64,000 bases of DNA. It comes from Streptomyces halobius (GTDB taxonomy: Bacteria > Actinomycetota > Actinomycetes > Streptomycetales > Streptomycetaceae). The stretch lies in assembly GCF_023277745.1 (NCBI RefSeq), contig NZ_CP086322.1:3162001-3226000 (forward strand), written 5' to 3'. The notes beneath the pieces were generated by a model. It did no database searches, was not told where the DNA came from, and worked only from the letters and a program-made list of their open reading frames with translations. Shown here one piece after another: positions 63,168 through 64,000 of this stretch (the stretch's first letter is position 1; each line of letters starts with the position of its first letter). The position numbers and the translations under genes were made by a program.

Positions 63168-64000
63168 CTACTGGGGCGGGTTGCCGTGCTTGCGGGCGGG
63201 CAGGTCCGCGTGCTTGGTGCGGAGCATGTCCAGGGAACGGATGAGGGTGTGGCGGGTCTCCGCCGGGTCGATGACGTCGTCGACCAGGCCGCGCTCGGCG
63301 GCGTAGTACGGGTGCATCAGCTCGGACTTGTACTCCTTGACCATGCGCACCCGCATGGCCTCGGGGTCGTCCGCCTCGGCGATCTGCCTGCGGAAGACGA
63401 CGTTGGCCGCGCCCTCGGCGCCCATCACGGCGATCTCGTTGGTGGGCCAGGCGTAGGTGAGGTCGGCGCCGACGGACTGGGAGTCCATGACGATGTACGC
63501 GCCGCCGTACGCCTTGCGCAGCACGAGGGAGATGCGCGGGACGGTGGCGTTGCAGTACGCGTAGAGCAGCTTGGCGCCGTGGCGGATGATGCCGCCGTGT
63601 TCCTGGTCGACGCCGGGCAGGAAGCCGGGGACGTCCAGGAAGGTGATGATCGGGATGTTGAACGCGTCACACATCTGGACGAAGCGGGCGGCCTTCTCGG
63701 ACGCCTCGATGTCCAGGACACCGGCCAGCGACTGCGGCTGGTTGGCGATGATGCCCACCACCTTGCCGTCCAGGCGGGCCAGCGAGCAGATGATGTTGGT
63801 CGCCCAACGCTCATGGACCTCAAGGTATTCGCCGTCGTCGACGATCTCCTCGATGACCTTGCGCATGTCGTAGGGGCGGTTGCCGTCGGCCGGGACGAGG
63901 TCGAGCAGGGCGTCACCGGAGCGGTCGGCGGGGTCCTCGCAGGCGACCGTGGGCGGGTTCTCCCGGTTGTTGGCCGGCAGCAGGGAGAGCAGGTAGCGGA
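63168..64000 (-). CDS. accB: Acyl-CoA carboxylase beta (carboxyltransferase) subunit, 3' part
   Basis: The coding frame runs off the right edge; 277 residues of the C-terminal half are visible, from RYLLSLLPANNRENPP. Features are IITFLDVPGFLPGVDQEHGG, RISLVLRKAYGGAYIVMDSQ and the tail AAERGLVDDVIDPAETRHTLI. It transfers CO2 from biotin to acetyl- or propionyl-CoA. With accE adjacent and cvn genes nearby this is the locus called accB in S. coelicolor (acetyl/propionyl), rather than the separate pccB; the start is outside the window. Confidence 0.94.
   Translation of the reverse strand, partial: RYLLSLLPANNRENPPTVACEDPADRSGDALLDLVPADGNRPYDMRKVIEEIVDDGEYLEVHERWATNIICSLARLDGKVVGIIANQPQSLAGVLDIEASEKAARFVQMCDAFNIPIITFLDVPGFLPGVDQEHGGIIRHGAKLLYAYCNATVPRISLVLRKAYGGAYIVMDSQSVGADLTYAWPTNEIAVMGAEGAANVVFRRQIAEADDPEAMRVRMVKEYKSELMHPYYAAERGLVDDVIDPAETRHTLIRSLDMLRTKHADLPARKHGNPPQ

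Overview
The window is about 64 kb of very GC-rich actinomycete chromosome and is almost certainly core Streptomyces. The evidence is the coding style (third codon positions nearly all G or C, many GTG starts) and the gene content: nsdA, hupS with a lysine-rich tail, ndgR-leuCD, two 'conservons' (cvnABCD), the SepIVA-like gene of the coaD-rnc-mutM cluster, smc and accB/accE. From memory the gene order matches the conserved S. coelicolor segment between ffh and accB. I cannot name the species. I saw no insertion sequence, prophage, CRISPR array or rRNA.

Layout. 1-5,000 (mostly minus): 5' part of ffh, then the nitrogen-sensing operon amtB-glnK-glnD behind a GlnR-like operator. 5,400-9,500: nsdA, a prim-pol-domain gene carrying the only TTA codon I found, and ftsY. 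9,500-13,700: an NCS1 nucleobase permease and the glucose permease glcP, separated by a large inverted-repeat element. 13,800-25,400 (mostly minus): smc, a small coiled-coil gene, acyP, a secreted CAP-domain protein, then the cluster rsmD-coaD-sepIVA-like-DUF177-rpmF-rnc-mutM. 25,600-34,800: recG, interrupted in its P-loop by an in-frame intein, then a DAK2/YloV gene, rpmB, thiL-thiD, a stand-alone RAM domain gene, a DUF3515 lipoprotein and ddl. 35,000-42,400: plsC-gpsA, cofC, hupS, leuC-leuD and divergent ndgR. 42,500-47,900: a DUF4188 gene divergent from a MerR regulator, five tRNA genes (Glu, Gln, Glu, Glu, Gln), a HAD hydrolase, gltX, a fumarylacetoacetase-family gene and a small protein with a doubled ANPRRT motif. 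48,400-58,900 (plus): two tandem conservons, each a membrane sensor kinase-like protein, a roadblock protein, a DUF742 protein and a small GTPase. 59,000-64,000 (minus): a fused dihydroxyacetone kinase, a secreted DUF4360 protein, a second copy of the large intergenic repeat, accE and the 3' part of accB.

How the genes work together. AmtB imports ammonium, GlnK senses nitrogen and GlnD modifies GlnK. Ffh and FtsY are the two GTPases of co-translational targeting. The rsmD-to-mutM cluster links ribosome and RNA maturation, CoA synthesis, septation and DNA repair. NdgR faces leuCD and probably controls it. Three tRNA-Glu genes lie beside gltX, the enzyme that charges them. CvnA-D probably form membrane-associated signalling complexes.

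The most notable signals are the class 3-type intein (W-C-T triad, Ala at position 1) in the RecG Walker A motif; the large composite inverted-repeat family at about 11.5-12.05 kb and 62.2-62.9 kb with a half copy at 9.5 kb; near-identity of the two cvnB genes beside diverged cvnA genes; the TTA codon in the prim-pol gene; and the small ANPRRT protein.
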